Source: Maledivibacter sp. (GTDB lineage Bacteria > Bacillota > Clostridia > Peptostreptococcales > Caminicellaceae). Taken from it: a DNA stretch of 64,000 nt. Shown here one piece after another: positions 9,126 to 18,032 of this stretch; the stretch's first letter is position 1; each line of letters opens with the position of its first letter. The notes beneath the pieces were generated by a model. It saw only the letters and a list, made by a program, of their open reading frames with translations, ran no database searches and was not told where the DNA came from. The translations under genes were made by a program, and so were the position numbers. The stretch spans positions 40,481-104,480 of the forward strand of contig JAOASB010000041.1 of NCBI GenBank assembly GCA_025210375.1. The letters run 5' to 3'.

Positions 9126-9141
9126 TGGTACAATTCTTGCT
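9126..9141 (+). promoter_or_regulatory. Sigma-54 promoter of the CheW-like/chemoreceptor operon
   Basis: TGGTACAATTCTTGCT has the GG and GC dinucleotides ten bases apart, the required -24/-12 geometry. It is 70 bp upstream of the CheW-like gene. Confidence 0.72.
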
Positions 9142-9210
9142 ACTTATTTTAAGTAATAGATATCATAAAGAATTATAGGGATTTTATATAATTATGTTTG
9201 GAGGGAAAGG

Positions 9211-9639
9211 ATGGTGGATCTAATCTTATTTAAAACTGAAAATTATCGATTAGTAGTCAAACAATCGGATATATTGTTGGTCTTAAGCAAAAAGGAAAAG
9301 TTTTCAAATGACCAACAAAAAATAAAAACTTTTAATGAGATACGGGATATTCGACCTATAAATAGGGAATATTCAAATGCCACACAATTTATATACTTTG
9401 ATGGAGATCAGCAATTAGAATGCTTGGGTGTTTCTGATATCCAATATTTTGAAGACTTCAATGAAGATGATATAGTTCATTTTCCAGAAAATGAAAGTCG
9501 TGATGGTATCATAGGGTTCATAAATACAGGAAAAGACATAGTACCCATTATAGATATTTTAAGCTTCTCATTTCGATGGATAAACAAATCAAAGGGCTAT
9601 AACTATGGGTCAGTGGAATCTTCTTTAATAAGGGAATAA
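9211..9639 (+). CDS. CheW-like coupling protein (divergent)
   Basis: A 142-residue cytosolic protein. The segment GIIGFINTGKDIVPIIDIL near residues 108-126 matches the most conserved part of CheW (the 'G-x-i-n-x-r-G-x-i-v-P-v-i-D' strand pair). The N-terminal half is poorly conserved, and the chain is slightly short for CheW. CheW links chemoreceptors to the CheA kinase. The gene sits 60 bp upstream of a chemoreceptor gene, behind a sigma-54 promoter, so it may couple that receptor specifically. No CheA lies in the window. It could also be a CheW-fold protein with another role. Confidence 0.65.
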   Translation: MVDLILFKTENYRLVVKQSDILLVLSKKEKFSNDQQKIKTFNEIRDIRPINREYSNATQFIYFDGDQQLECLGVSDIQYFEDFNEDDIVHFPENESRDGIIGFINTGKDIVPIIDILSFSFRWINKSKGYNYGSVESSLIRE

Positions 9640-9699
9640 TATTATTACTAATTCTATCTAATGGATATCTAATAGGTTTTTATAGGAGGAGAGCATAAT

Positions 9700-11451
9700 A
9701 TGAGATTAAAATTACAGGGTAAATTGCTTTTTATAATTATAGCATTACAATTAATATTTGGTGTAGTAACAATAGTGGCGGCAAAGAATGAAATAACAAA
9801 TGCTGCAATTTATGAACTTAATAAAAAGCTCGATGGAGATTTAAATCTAGGCTATAGCTTGCTTGATAATAAATATCCAGGAGATTGGATGATAAAGGAT
9901 GAAAAGCTTTATAAGGGCGATATATTAATTGGAGATGGAACACTAGAAAATGGAAATTTTGAAATCGTAGACGAAGTATTAGAAAAAACTAATTCAGTTG
10001 CAACAATATTTATGAAGAATGAAAATGTCAAATTAGAAAATAAAGATGGATATACGGAGGCTCCCTATGTAAGGGTATCGACAAATGTAAAAAAATCCGA
10101 TGGTAGCAGGGCCGTGGGGACAAATCTTTCTGAAAAGGTTGCAAATAACATTGAACAAGGAGAACATTATACAGGGGAAGCAAATGTGGCAGACAAAATA
10201 TATGAAACCAAATATAAACCTATTAAGAATAAAAAGGGAGAAGTTCTTGGTATATGGTTCGTTGGGGTAGAGAAAGATGACATTGACCAAGGAGTAGGTA
10301 AAATGATCTTTCGTTTTGCCATCATTAGTATGGTCTTTATCCTCATAGGTACCATTATTTCTACAGCATTTATTAGAAATATGGTAAAGAAGATAAAAAA
10401 TATAGTATCTACAATGGCAGAGGTGGAGAAAAAGAATCTAAATGCTTATTGTGAGGTGAAATCAAATGATGAGATAGGTGATATTGCATTAAGCTTAAAT
10501 AATCTCACAAAAACATTTAGAAACTTAATACAAACCTTTAGCAATTCATCTAGAACGGTAACCGAAACTTCGGGTTTGCTATCGGATATTACTGGTCAGA
10601 CAGTGACCGCCATAGATGAAGTGGCAAGGGCAATAGAAGAAATCGCTAAGGGCGCTGGAGAACAGGCGAGGGATATGGAGGATAGCACCTATAAAATAAG
10701 TGGGTTAGCAAGTGAGATAGAGACTGTGGCAAAGTCGGCTAAACAAATGAATGATATATCCGATGAAGCAAATGAAATTAGTAATAGTGGAATAAAAATA
10801 GTGGAGACCTTAACACAGAAATCAAAGGAAACTAATGATGCTACAATGAAGGTAAGTGGTAGTATATTAGAGGTAGATGCAAAGGCTCAAGAAATAGAGA
10901 GTATTATAGGAACTATCGGTCAAATAGCTCAGCAAACAAATCTGCTTGCCCTAAATGCATCTATTGAAGCAGCTAGAGCCGGTGAATATGGTAGAGGATT
11001 CTCTGTTGTTGCAGAGGAAATTGGGAGCCTTGCTAAGCAATCGGAGCAGTCTGTAAATGATATCAATAATATTATAGAAGGAATACAAACACAGTCTAAA
11101 ACTGCTGTAGATACAATGACCGAGGCAAAGGATATCGTAGAAGAGAATAATAAAATAGTCGATGAAGTTGGAGCAATGTTTAATAATATAATTCATTCTG
11201 TAAAAAGACTAACTGAAAAAATTAGTGAAATAGAAAAATATAGTGAAAGCATGAACTATAGTAAGGATGAAATCGTGGGTATAATAGAAAATTTATCGGC
11301 TATATCTGAGGAAACTTCAGCCTCTACCCAAGAAATTTCAGCATCCACAGAAGAACAGGTGGCTTCTATACAAGAGATCGCATCATCAAGCCACAATTTA
11401 GCAGAAATGGTTAAGGGACTAGAAAGGGAAATAAATCAATTTAAGTTGTAA
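9700..11451 (+). CDS. Methyl-accepting chemotaxis protein (single-Cache type)
   Basis: A 583-residue receptor. A membrane span at about residues 8-28 is followed by an extracytoplasmic Cache-like domain (about 35-195; [23 protein letters not shown] is typical of sCache_3). A second span follows (about 202-225), then HAMP (about 226-280) and a coiled-coil signalling domain. The hairpin tip is recognisable in [36 protein letters not shown]. It would sense a small extracellular ligand and modulate CheA. An AGGAGG site precedes the ATG. It is probably co-transcribed with the CheW-like gene under sigma-54 control. Confidence 0.93.
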   Translation: MRLKLQGKLLFIIIALQLIFGVVTIVAAKNEITNAAIYELNKKLDGDLNLGYSLLDNKYPGDWMIKDEKLYKGDILIGDGTLENGNFEIVDEVLEKTNSVATIFMKNENVKLENKDGYTEAPYVRVSTNVKKSDGSRAVGTNLSEKVANNIEQGEHYTGEANVADKIYETKYKPIKNKKGEVLGIWFVGVEKDDIDQGVGKMIFRFAIISMVFILIGTIISTAFIRNMVKKIKNIVSTMAEVEKKNLNAYCEVKSNDEIGDIALSLNNLTKTFRNLIQTFSNSSRTVTETSGLLSDITGQTVTAIDEVARAIEEIAKGAGEQARDMEDSTYKISGLASEIETVAKSAKQMNDISDEANEISNSGIKIVETLTQKSKETNDATMKVSGSILEVDAKAQEIESIIGTIGQIAQQTNLLALNASIEAARAGEYGRGFSVVAEEIGSLAKQSEQSVNDINNIIEGIQTQSKTAVDTMTEAKDIVEENNKIVDEVGAMFNNIIHSVKRLTEKISEIEKYSESMNYSKDEIVGIIENLSAISEETSASTQEISASTEEQVASIQEIASSSHNLAEMVKGLEREINQFKL

Positions 11452-11506
11452 TATTTACTTACAAAAAATAAACCAGTCATCCCACCGGTTCTTTGGATTA
11501 TTTTCT

Positions 11507-11537
11507 AAAGCCAGTACAAATTAGTACTGGCTTTTTT
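11507..11537 (+). terminator. Terminator after the first chemoreceptor gene
   Basis: An AAAGCCAGTAC / GTACTGGCTTT stem with a six-base loop is followed by TTTTT. Confidence 0.9.
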
Positions 11538-11772
11538 GTGAGTCTAAAATTATAAATAGAAAAAATGGGTAATTATCATTAGTTACTATAACAAAGTATT
11601 AATATATTGTATAATTATAATAGATTAAACATGTCGAATAATGACACTTATTGTAGTGCTATATATTAGGCTGAAAGAGATTGATATAGGTAACCACCTT
11701 TAAATTTTATTTAATTCTATTGTTGGTGACCTTTGAATGATAGTGTTGATAATTGGATAAGGGGGGACATAA
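11538..11772 (+). other. Intergenic leader of the NtrC-type regulator gene
   Basis: This AT-rich stretch holds a possible -10 element (TATAAT near 11610) and a pair of partly complementary segments (GGTAACCACC near 11688 and GTTGGTGACC near 11723) that might fold in the leader RNA. I recognise no known riboswitch and no coding frame. Confidence 0.3.
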
Positions 11773-13107
11773 GTGAAAAAAGTATTCATTGTAGACGATC
11801 ATAAAGAAATCACAGATTTGTTACAAAAAGTGCTTTGTAAAGAAAATCTTGAAGCCGTAGGATTTTATAGTGCCGAATCGGTTATACAAGCATTGAAGGA
11901 AGACTGTCCGGAAATAGTTCTTTTAGATATTCAGATGCCCGATATGGATGGAGTTGAAGTTCTAAAAATAATAAATGAAAATTATAGTGAAGTTAAGGTC
12001 ATAATAATGACCGCTTATGCGGAGAAATATAAATCTAAGTTTTTTTTAGAAAATGGTGCCGTAGATTTTATATCAAAGCCCTTTAAACTTAAGGATATAA
12101 GAAAAGTAATATGGAATGTTTTACAAAAAGATAATGGATTCAATAAAAGACTTCAGCAGGAAAAAGGCAAAATCATAGGTAAAAGTCCGAAGATAAGAAG
12201 CTGTATAGATAAGGCCTTAAAATTTTCTAATAGTGATGCACCTATATTGATTTATGGAGAAAGTGGTACGGGAAAAGAGTTAATAGTAGATTCTATACAT
12301 TATAACTCCATTAGAAAACATAGTAACCTTGTCAAAATTAATTGTGCAGCTATCCCCGGTGATCTATTGGAAAGTGAGCTTTTTGGCTATGAAAAAGGAG
12401 CCTTTACCGGTGCTACCAACACAAAGAAAGGTAAAATTGAAGAAGCAAATGAAGGGACTTTATTCTTAGATGAAGTAAGTGAAATGGATGAAAAATTACA
12501 AACCAAATTGCTAAGGGTTCTTGAATACAAAACCTTTGAACGTTTGGGGGGAAATAAACAATCGTTTTCTGATTTTAGACTTATATGTGCCACTAATAGG
12601 GACATAATGGAAGCTGTGAATAAGGGCGGCTTTCGTAGGGACTTGTTTTATAGGATAAATACATTCAATATAGACTTGCCTTCCTTAAGGGAGAGAAAAG
12701 AAGATATACCTTTACTTGTAAATTATTTCATAGATATATTTAGACGAGACTATGTCACCTGTGTGAAAACCATAGATAAAGAAGCCATAGAAGCACTAAA
12801 AAAACATGATTGGCCTGGAAATATAAGAGAATTAAAAAATGTGATGCAAAGGATTATATCAATAGTAAATAAAGAAAATATTACCAAAGAGGATATCGAC
12901 GCTTATTTATTATTAGCAGAAGACAAGAATAACAGCCCACAAAATATTGACAGCAGCGCCATGATCAGTTTAGAACAATTGGAAAAGCAGCATATAACAA
13001 AGGTTTTGAAAGGGGTTAGCGGTAATAAGGACGAGGCCATAGGAATTTTAGAAATAAGTAAGAAAACACTATATAATAAAATCCGAAAATATAATATCAA
13101 GATATAA
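11773..13107 (+). CDS. NtrC-family sigma-54-dependent response regulator
   Basis: A 444-residue activator starting at GTG after AAGGGGGGAC. A receiver domain (residues 1-115) has phospho-acceptor D52 in LLDIQMPD, the T80 switch and K102. An AAA+ domain (about 135-370) has Walker A GESGTGKE (162-169), the sigma-54-contacting GAFTGA loop (209-214), and Walker B in GTLFLDEVSEMD. A Fis-type helix-turn-helix ends the chain (GNKDEAIGILEISKKTLYNKIRK). It melts sigma-54 promoters by ATP hydrolysis. Two such promoters with shared palindromes occur at 9126 and 15626. The kinase gene follows 46 bp later. Confidence 0.95.
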   Translation: MKKVFIVDDHKEITDLLQKVLCKENLEAVGFYSAESVIQALKEDCPEIVLLDIQMPDMDGVEVLKIINENYSEVKVIIMTAYAEKYKSKFFLENGAVDFISKPFKLKDIRKVIWNVLQKDNGFNKRLQQEKGKIIGKSPKIRSCIDKALKFSNSDAPILIYGESGTGKELIVDSIHYNSIRKHSNLVKINCAAIPGDLLESELFGYEKGAFTGATNTKKGKIEEANEGTLFLDEVSEMDEKLQTKLLRVLEYKTFERLGGNKQSFSDFRLICATNRDIMEAVNKGGFRRDLFYRINTFNIDLPSLRERKEDIPLLVNYFIDIFRRDYVTCVKTIDKEAIEALKKHDWPGNIRELKNVMQRIISIVNKENITKEDIDAYLLLAEDKNNSPQNIDSSAMISLEQLEKQHITKVLKGVSGNKDEAIGILEISKKTLYNKIRKYNIKI

Positions 13108-13153
13108 AAATACATAAGGCTTTAGTATAAAAACTTTATAGAGGTGAAATTCC

Positions 13154-15388
13154 ATGTTTCATACATTTTTTGATAATATGATCCTACTTATTGGGGCTTT
13201 TTTTATAAGCATTAAATTAGTGAACCGTGTTGATAAAAAAACAAGTGGTTATAGACCTAATATTTGGGCATCTTCTATTCATGCCAGTCTAATATCGGTT
13301 TTAATTATGCTCAATTCATATATGCACAAGGGAATGGTTTTTGATATAAGGGGTATACCGGTTTTCCTTGTTTCATATTTATATGGGTGGAAGGCTGGAC
13401 TTATATCCTGTATTTTGCCTACAATATTTCGCTATTATATAGGAGGTTCAACAATTTGGCAAGGTATAGCTATGGGTATAATAATTCCTGGTATGGTTGG
13501 GTTCATATTTTATAAACCTAACAAGAATAATGAGAAATATAGATTGTTCAGTATAAAGAGGATACTTATAGCTTACTTAATATACTGTATAATTCGATTT
13601 TTCTTAATGCCATTTATTATACCCGTTTCCTATTCCCTATGGTTAATGCTAAATATAAATATGACAATTGTATCTTTGATTTCATTACTTTGTATTGTGC
13701 TGATCATAAATGATTCCAATAAAAATATGCTATTAGGAATAGAGATGGATGAAAAGCAAAAAAAGATTGAGAAACTCAATAGTGAACTTTTTAATTCAAA
13801 TAATACATTGATATCTCTTTTGGATGTTATGCCCGTGGGGATAATAGTTTGTGATATAAAGGGTAATATTATTTTGACAAATAAAACGTCTACCAATATA
13901 CTAGGTAAAAATGCAAATAGATTGGGTGGAAGGCTTGCCAATTCCCAGGAAAGGGCATATTTTCTTCACGAGCTAGATGGCACTGAGATTCCTTTAAAGG
14001 AATTGCCATATTGGGAGACTATTGAGAAGGGAAGGGTTATAAAGGATATAGAGATGCTTTTGCGAAGGAAAGATAAAAAAGAAAGAATTATCATAGTATC
14101 TAGTACTCCTATACATGATGAGAATAATAAAATAACCAATGGGGTAATAGTACTAAACGATATAACCCATCTTAAGATTATTGAAGACACCCTCCGTGAT
14201 GGTCGGAAAATAAGTGAAGCATTTTTAAATGGGATAACGGAAGTACTGATATTGGTAGATAGAAAAGGAACTATTTTGGAACTGAATGAAACCTGTGCAT
14301 CAGCGTTTAAATTAAAGATTGAAGAAGCTAAAGGCTTAAATATCTTTGACCTTTTATTACCAGAGCTAAAACAAAAAATGAAAAATTGTATTAATAATTT
14401 CATTGAAGGGGGAAAAAAAGTATCCTTTGAAGAAAAACTTAAGGAAAAATATTTTAATATAGTATTATATCCTATACTTGACAACCATCAGCAGATGAAA
14501 AAATTTGTTGTATTTGCTAAGGATGTTACCAAGATTAAGGAAGCGGATAAAATAAGAAACCGATTTATAAAAGAACTGGCTAATGAGCAGCAAAAGCTGG
14601 AGGACAAAAATCATAAGCTGACCTTGTTATCTAAACAGCATATGGCAACCTTGGAGGTCTTATATAAAAAAAATGAGGAATTAAAGGTAGCTAATAGATC
14701 AAAAAATAGCTTTATAGCCAATGTAAGTCATGAACTGAAAACTCCCCTTAATATTACAATGACTTATCTTGAATATTTATTGGAGGAACAGGATGAAGAG
14801 CTAAGTGAAGAACAAAAAGAAATGCTCAAGGTAGCCTATAATAATGCAGATAGACTTCAGTATTTAATTAATGACTTACTTGATATTTCCTTAATTGAAG
14901 CACAGAAAATCAACTTTGATTTTAAGGAAATTAATTTAACCACTTTTTTAAATACATTGATAACAGATAGAAATCTTACTATAAAAGGCAAAAACATTAA
15001 TATAAAGTTTTCTATTCCTCAAAAAGATATTTTTATTATAACTGATATGTTTAGACTTAGACAAGTAGTTGACAATATCTTAGATAATGCAATAAAATTC
15101 TCCTGTGAAGGAGATATTGAGGTATCACTTAAAGAAAAAACAAATAATATTGATATATATGTAAAGGATAATGGAATTGGCATAGATCAGGATAAAATGG
15201 ATAGTATATTTAAACCATTTTATCAAGTTGATGATTCTTCTAAAAAGAAATATAAAGGAGTTGGATTAGGACTGTATATTTCACAAAAGATTATAAATGC
15301 TTTAGGCGGCGAAATATCAGTGGAAAATAATTCTGAACAGGGATGTTGTTTTAAAGTAAGTCTTCCAATTATAGAGAGTCTAGGGTGA
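13154..15388 (+). CDS. Sensor histidine kinase with 5TM-5TMR_LYT and PAS domains
   Basis: A 744-residue kinase. The N-terminal 190 residues form about six hydrophobic spans of the LytS-like 5TM type (GIPVFLVSYLYGWKAGLISCI). Two PAS domains follow (about 220-345 and 350-460), then a coiled coil. The HisKA motif NVSHELKTPLN has its histidine near residue 525. The HATPase has DNAIKFSCEG, DNGIGID and GVGLGLYISQKI. It should phosphorylate the NtrC-type regulator encoded just upstream. The last five residues, IESLG, and the stop codon are supplied by a 48-bp palindromic repeat inserted at the 3' end, so the ancestral C terminus probably differed slightly. Confidence 0.93.
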   Translation: MFHTFFDNMILLIGAFFISIKLVNRVDKKTSGYRPNIWASSIHASLISVLIMLNSYMHKGMVFDIRGIPVFLVSYLYGWKAGLISCILPTIFRYYIGGSTIWQGIAMGIIIPGMVGFIFYKPNKNNEKYRLFSIKRILIAYLIYCIIRFFLMPFIIPVSYSLWLMLNINMTIVSLISLLCIVLIINDSNKNMLLGIEMDEKQKKIEKLNSELFNSNNTLISLLDVMPVGIIVCDIKGNIILTNKTSTNILGKNANRLGGRLANSQERAYFLHELDGTEIPLKELPYWETIEKGRVIKDIEMLLRRKDKKERIIIVSSTPIHDENNKITNGVIVLNDITHLKIIEDTLRDGRKISEAFLNGITEVLILVDRKGTILELNETCASAFKLKIEEAKGLNIFDLLLPELKQKMKNCINNFIEGGKKVSFEEKLKEKYFNIVLYPILDNHQQMKKFVVFAKDVTKIKEADKIRNRFIKELANEQQKLEDKNHKLTLLSKQHMATLEVLYKKNEELKVANRSKNSFIANVSHELKTPLNITMTYLEYLLEEQDEELSEEQKEMLKVAYNNADRLQYLINDLLDISLIEAQKINFDFKEINLTTFLNTLITDRNLTIKGKNINIKFSIPQKDIFIITDMFRLRQVVDNILDNAIKFSCEGDIEVSLKEKTNNIDIYVKDNGIGIDQDKMDSIFKPFYQVDDSSKKKYKGVGLGLYISQKIINALGGEISVENNSEQGCCFKVSLPIIESLG

Positions 15389-15417
15389 ATTAAAGTTTTG
15401 ACTGAAATATCTCTATA
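15370..15417. repeat. Family I mini-palindrome (48 bp), copy A1
   Basis: This 48-bp fold-back starts TATAGAGAGTCTAGGG and ends ATATCTCTATA. It overlaps the kinase 3' end and contributes its stop codon (15386-15388). It shares its terminal TATA with the next copy. Confidence 0.75.
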
Positions 15418-15461
15418 GGGTTTTCATAGTATAACTTAAAGTCTATACTGAAATCCCTATA
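15414..15461. repeat. Family I mini-palindrome (48 bp), copy A2
   Basis: It starts TATAGGGTTTTCATAGTATA and ends TACTGAAATCCCTATA. It is nearly identical to the copy at 36647 and consists of the two ends of the 104-bp element joined together. Confidence 0.8.
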
Positions 15462-15497
15462 ATTGCTACAACAATTAATAAACCCTATAGCGAAATT

Positions 15498-15530
15498 TGT
15501 AAAAATTACTCGAAGAATGTAATAATTACA
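15498..15530 (+). promoter_or_regulatory. Twin upstream activator sites for sigma-54 promoter
   Basis: TGTAAAAATTACT (15498-15510) and the perfect palindrome TGTAATAATTACA (15518-15530) lie 20 bp apart, two helical turns. The second begins 108 bp upstream of the -24 element, almost the same distance as at the 9.1-kb promoter. Confidence 0.68.
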
Positions 15531-15625
15531 TTAAAATATTCCCCTTGATATGTTAATTAATATCCGGGGGATATTTTTTTATTGAAATTAACCAGTATAT
15601 AGGAAGAACATAAAAAAATATTTGA

Positions 15626-15641
15626 TGGCATGAAACTTGCA
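15626..15641 (+). promoter_or_regulatory. Sigma-54 promoter of the second chemoreceptor gene
   Basis: TGGCATGAAACTTGCA matches the -24/-12 consensus closely, with GG and GC ten bases apart. It lies 41 bp upstream of the start codon. Confidence 0.85.
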
Positions 15642-15681
15642 CTTATATATTAAACTATGAAAATTTAGGGAGGAGACCATT

Positions 15682-17688
15682 ATGAAGTTAAGAAGTAAAA
15701 TACTAATTCCCATTATACTAATTATTATAACATCAATATTAATTTTGGTTGTGGTCAGTTATACAAATATTAGAAAGGATTTAGTATTAGGCATGGTAGA
15801 ATCACAGCTTTACAGCGAATTGTCTACAGTAACAAATACTGTAAAGGCTAGGGAAAACATGATGGATATAACTAAAAATGCATTGAATGAAAAGAGTATA
15901 GCTTTAACAAAATCCATAGCACAATTGATCAAAGAAAATCCTGAGCTTCTCTCTACGGAAAATATGAAAATAATAGCAGATAGGCTGGGAGTGGACGAGA
16001 TACATATTACCGATGAAAATGGAGTTCTAAGCCACGGAACCATAGAGGATTTTATTGGTTTTGATTTTAAAACAACGGAGCAAACAAAACCATTTATAGA
16101 AATACTTAAGAATAAAAACCTCACCTTAGCTCAAGAACCAAGCTTAAGGGGTTCAGATAAAACATTATTCCAATATATAGGAGTATCTAGACTGGATCAA
16201 GGGGGAATAATCCAAATAGGGTTACATCCTAAGGCTGTAGAAGATTTATTAAAGGTAATGGATTTACAAGATCTTATTAGTAAAATACAGGTGGGAAAAG
16301 AAGGATATGCATATATTGTTAACTTAGATGGAGAAATAATAGCCCATCCCAATAATAAAGAAATAGGAACTAATATCAAAGAATTTGATTGGTCTAAGGA
16401 TATTTTTGAAAAAGATGATGGTAAAATTAGATATACATATGATAAAATACCTAGACATGTTGCTTTTAAGAATATGGGAGACAAAATAGTTATAATTGTG
16501 TTTCCAGAAAGCGAATTCATGGAAGAAGTTAACAAGTTAAAGGGACATATTTTAATTGCCCTATTAGGTATTACACTATCTTTAGTACTAGTGGTGTCAT
16601 TATTGATAAATAGGTTAGCGGTAAGGCCCATTAATGATTTAGTTAAAGCCATGGATAAGGTTGGACAGGGAGATTTAAGTGTGAAAATCCGTGTGAAATC
16701 AAAGGATGAAATAGGTCTGCTGTCGGTTAACTTTAATAAGATGATAGAAAACATGAGGGATATGACTATAAAGATAAAGGATACGGTAAAGGAGCTTGAA
16801 GAATCATCGGAAACAATATCCTACTCTACGGAGGAAGTAAGTATTTCCAGTGAAGAAATTTCCCAAACCATTGAAGAAATTGCTTCAGGTGTTAACGATT
16901 TATCGGGAGAGACTAGTATAGGTTTAGAAATCACAAATAATTTAGCGGTCAATATAAAAGACATCACAGAGAAACTCAAAATTACAACGGATAATACTAA
17001 TCATATGAAGGAAAAAAATGAAGTTGGAATTATCTCAATTACAAATCTTGAAAAAAGGTTTGAGGAGAATACAAAGTCGACTATGGAGGTCGCAAAGGAA
17101 ATAGAGGATTTAGCCGATAAATCCAAGTCAATAGGTATGATAGTAGAGGCAATAAATTCAATAGCTGAACAGACTAATCTATTAGCATTAAATGCCGCAA
17201 TAGAGGCAGCTAGGGCAGGAGATGCAGGTAAAGGCTTCGCCGTTGTAGCCGATGAAGTAAGAAAACTAGCAAAGGAATCGGCAAAGGCCACTAATGAAAT
17301 AAAGGGTATAATAGATGAAATAACAATAATTATTGAAAGAACAAATGATAATATGCATGGGGCAAAGCTCATATTAAATAGTGCAAATACATCATTAGAA
17401 GAAACTAAAAAGTCCTTTGACGATATAACCGTGTCAATAGATGAGTCTACTAAGCTAGTAGGTTTAGTGAATGAGGATATCGAAGAAATCAATAATATTA
17501 AGGATAATAATTTGAAATCCATAGAAAATATATCCGCAGTATCTCAGCAATCAGCAGCATCAGCCCAGGAAATTAGTGCATCTGCTGAGGAACAGACGGC
17601 ATCGATGGAAGAAATCAGTGCATCGATACAAAACCTAGATAATATGATAAAAGAATTATCGGATGCAATAAAGCTGTATAAAATATAA
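15682..17688 (+). CDS. Methyl-accepting chemotaxis protein (double-Cache type)
   Basis: A 668-residue receptor. Spans lie at about residues 7-27 and 290-312, and between them is a long dCache_1-type sensor ([20 protein letters not shown] is the typical distal module). HAMP (about 313-365) and a long signalling coiled coil follow, with the tip in [38 protein letters not shown]. dCache receptors commonly bind amino acids or organic acids; the ligand cannot be read from sequence. GGGAGGAG precedes the ATG. Its own sigma-54 promoter with twin activator sites implies control by the adjacent two-component system. Confidence 0.95.
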   Translation: MKLRSKILIPIILIIITSILILVVVSYTNIRKDLVLGMVESQLYSELSTVTNTVKARENMMDITKNALNEKSIALTKSIAQLIKENPELLSTENMKIIADRLGVDEIHITDENGVLSHGTIEDFIGFDFKTTEQTKPFIEILKNKNLTLAQEPSLRGSDKTLFQYIGVSRLDQGGIIQIGLHPKAVEDLLKVMDLQDLISKIQVGKEGYAYIVNLDGEIIAHPNNKEIGTNIKEFDWSKDIFEKDDGKIRYTYDKIPRHVAFKNMGDKIVIIVFPESEFMEEVNKLKGHILIALLGITLSLVLVVSLLINRLAVRPINDLVKAMDKVGQGDLSVKIRVKSKDEIGLLSVNFNKMIENMRDMTIKIKDTVKELEESSETISYSTEEVSISSEEISQTIEEIASGVNDLSGETSIGLEITNNLAVNIKDITEKLKITTDNTNHMKEKNEVGIISITNLEKRFEENTKSTMEVAKEIEDLADKSKSIGMIVEAINSIAEQTNLLALNAAIEAARAGDAGKGFAVVADEVRKLAKESAKATNEIKGIIDEITIIIERTNDNMHGAKLILNSANTSLEETKKSFDDITVSIDESTKLVGLVNEDIEEINNIKDNNLKSIENISAVSQQSAASAQEISASAEEQTASMEEISASIQNLDNMIKELSDAIKLYKI

Positions 17689-17778
17689 TGACCTTCAAGG
17701 TGAGGACATCAAGTACTGCTTAGAGAATATTTATATTTACAAATTCACATAAAATCTATTTTATGGTATAGGTTTTAC

Positions 17779-17848
17779 AAGCTATTAGATTGAAAATCTC
17801 CAAAGGTATCGGATATTTAGATACCTATAAATTAAAATTTATCCTATA
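17779..17848. repeat. Family I repeat, decayed copy
   Basis: Segments such as GAAAATCTCC, TATCGGATATTT and TATAAATTAAAATTTA match the central and right parts of the 104-bp family, with many changes. The rest of this 340-bp spacer is also repeat-derived. Confidence 0.5.
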
Positions 17849-17854
17849 TATAGT

Positions 17855-17891
17855 ATGTAATTGTGCCAAGTCATAATTATGCAGTTTCCTC
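17855..17891. repeat. Family II repeat fragment
   Basis: GTAATTGTGCCAAGTCATAA followed by TTATGCAGTTTCCTC matches the end of the family II element at 33618-33772. Confidence 0.5.
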
Positions 17892-17897
17892 AAATAT

Positions 17898-17998
17898 AGA
17901 TAAACAGCATTAAGACTTAAAATATATTTCAAAGAAAATGATAAACCCTTCTACATTTTTTCTTTGAAATATATTAAACCTTGAAGTTGTTTATCTTT
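17898..17998. repeat. Family III fold-back repeat
   Basis: A 100-bp imperfect palindrome: AGATAAACAGC with AATATATTTCAAAGAAAA on the left, and the complementary TTTCTTTGAAATATATT with GTTGTTTATCTT on the right. A half copy occurs at 24077. Confidence 0.65.
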
Positions 17999-18032
17999 AA
18001 AAAAGAGTAAATATTTCATATGAGGTGTATTG

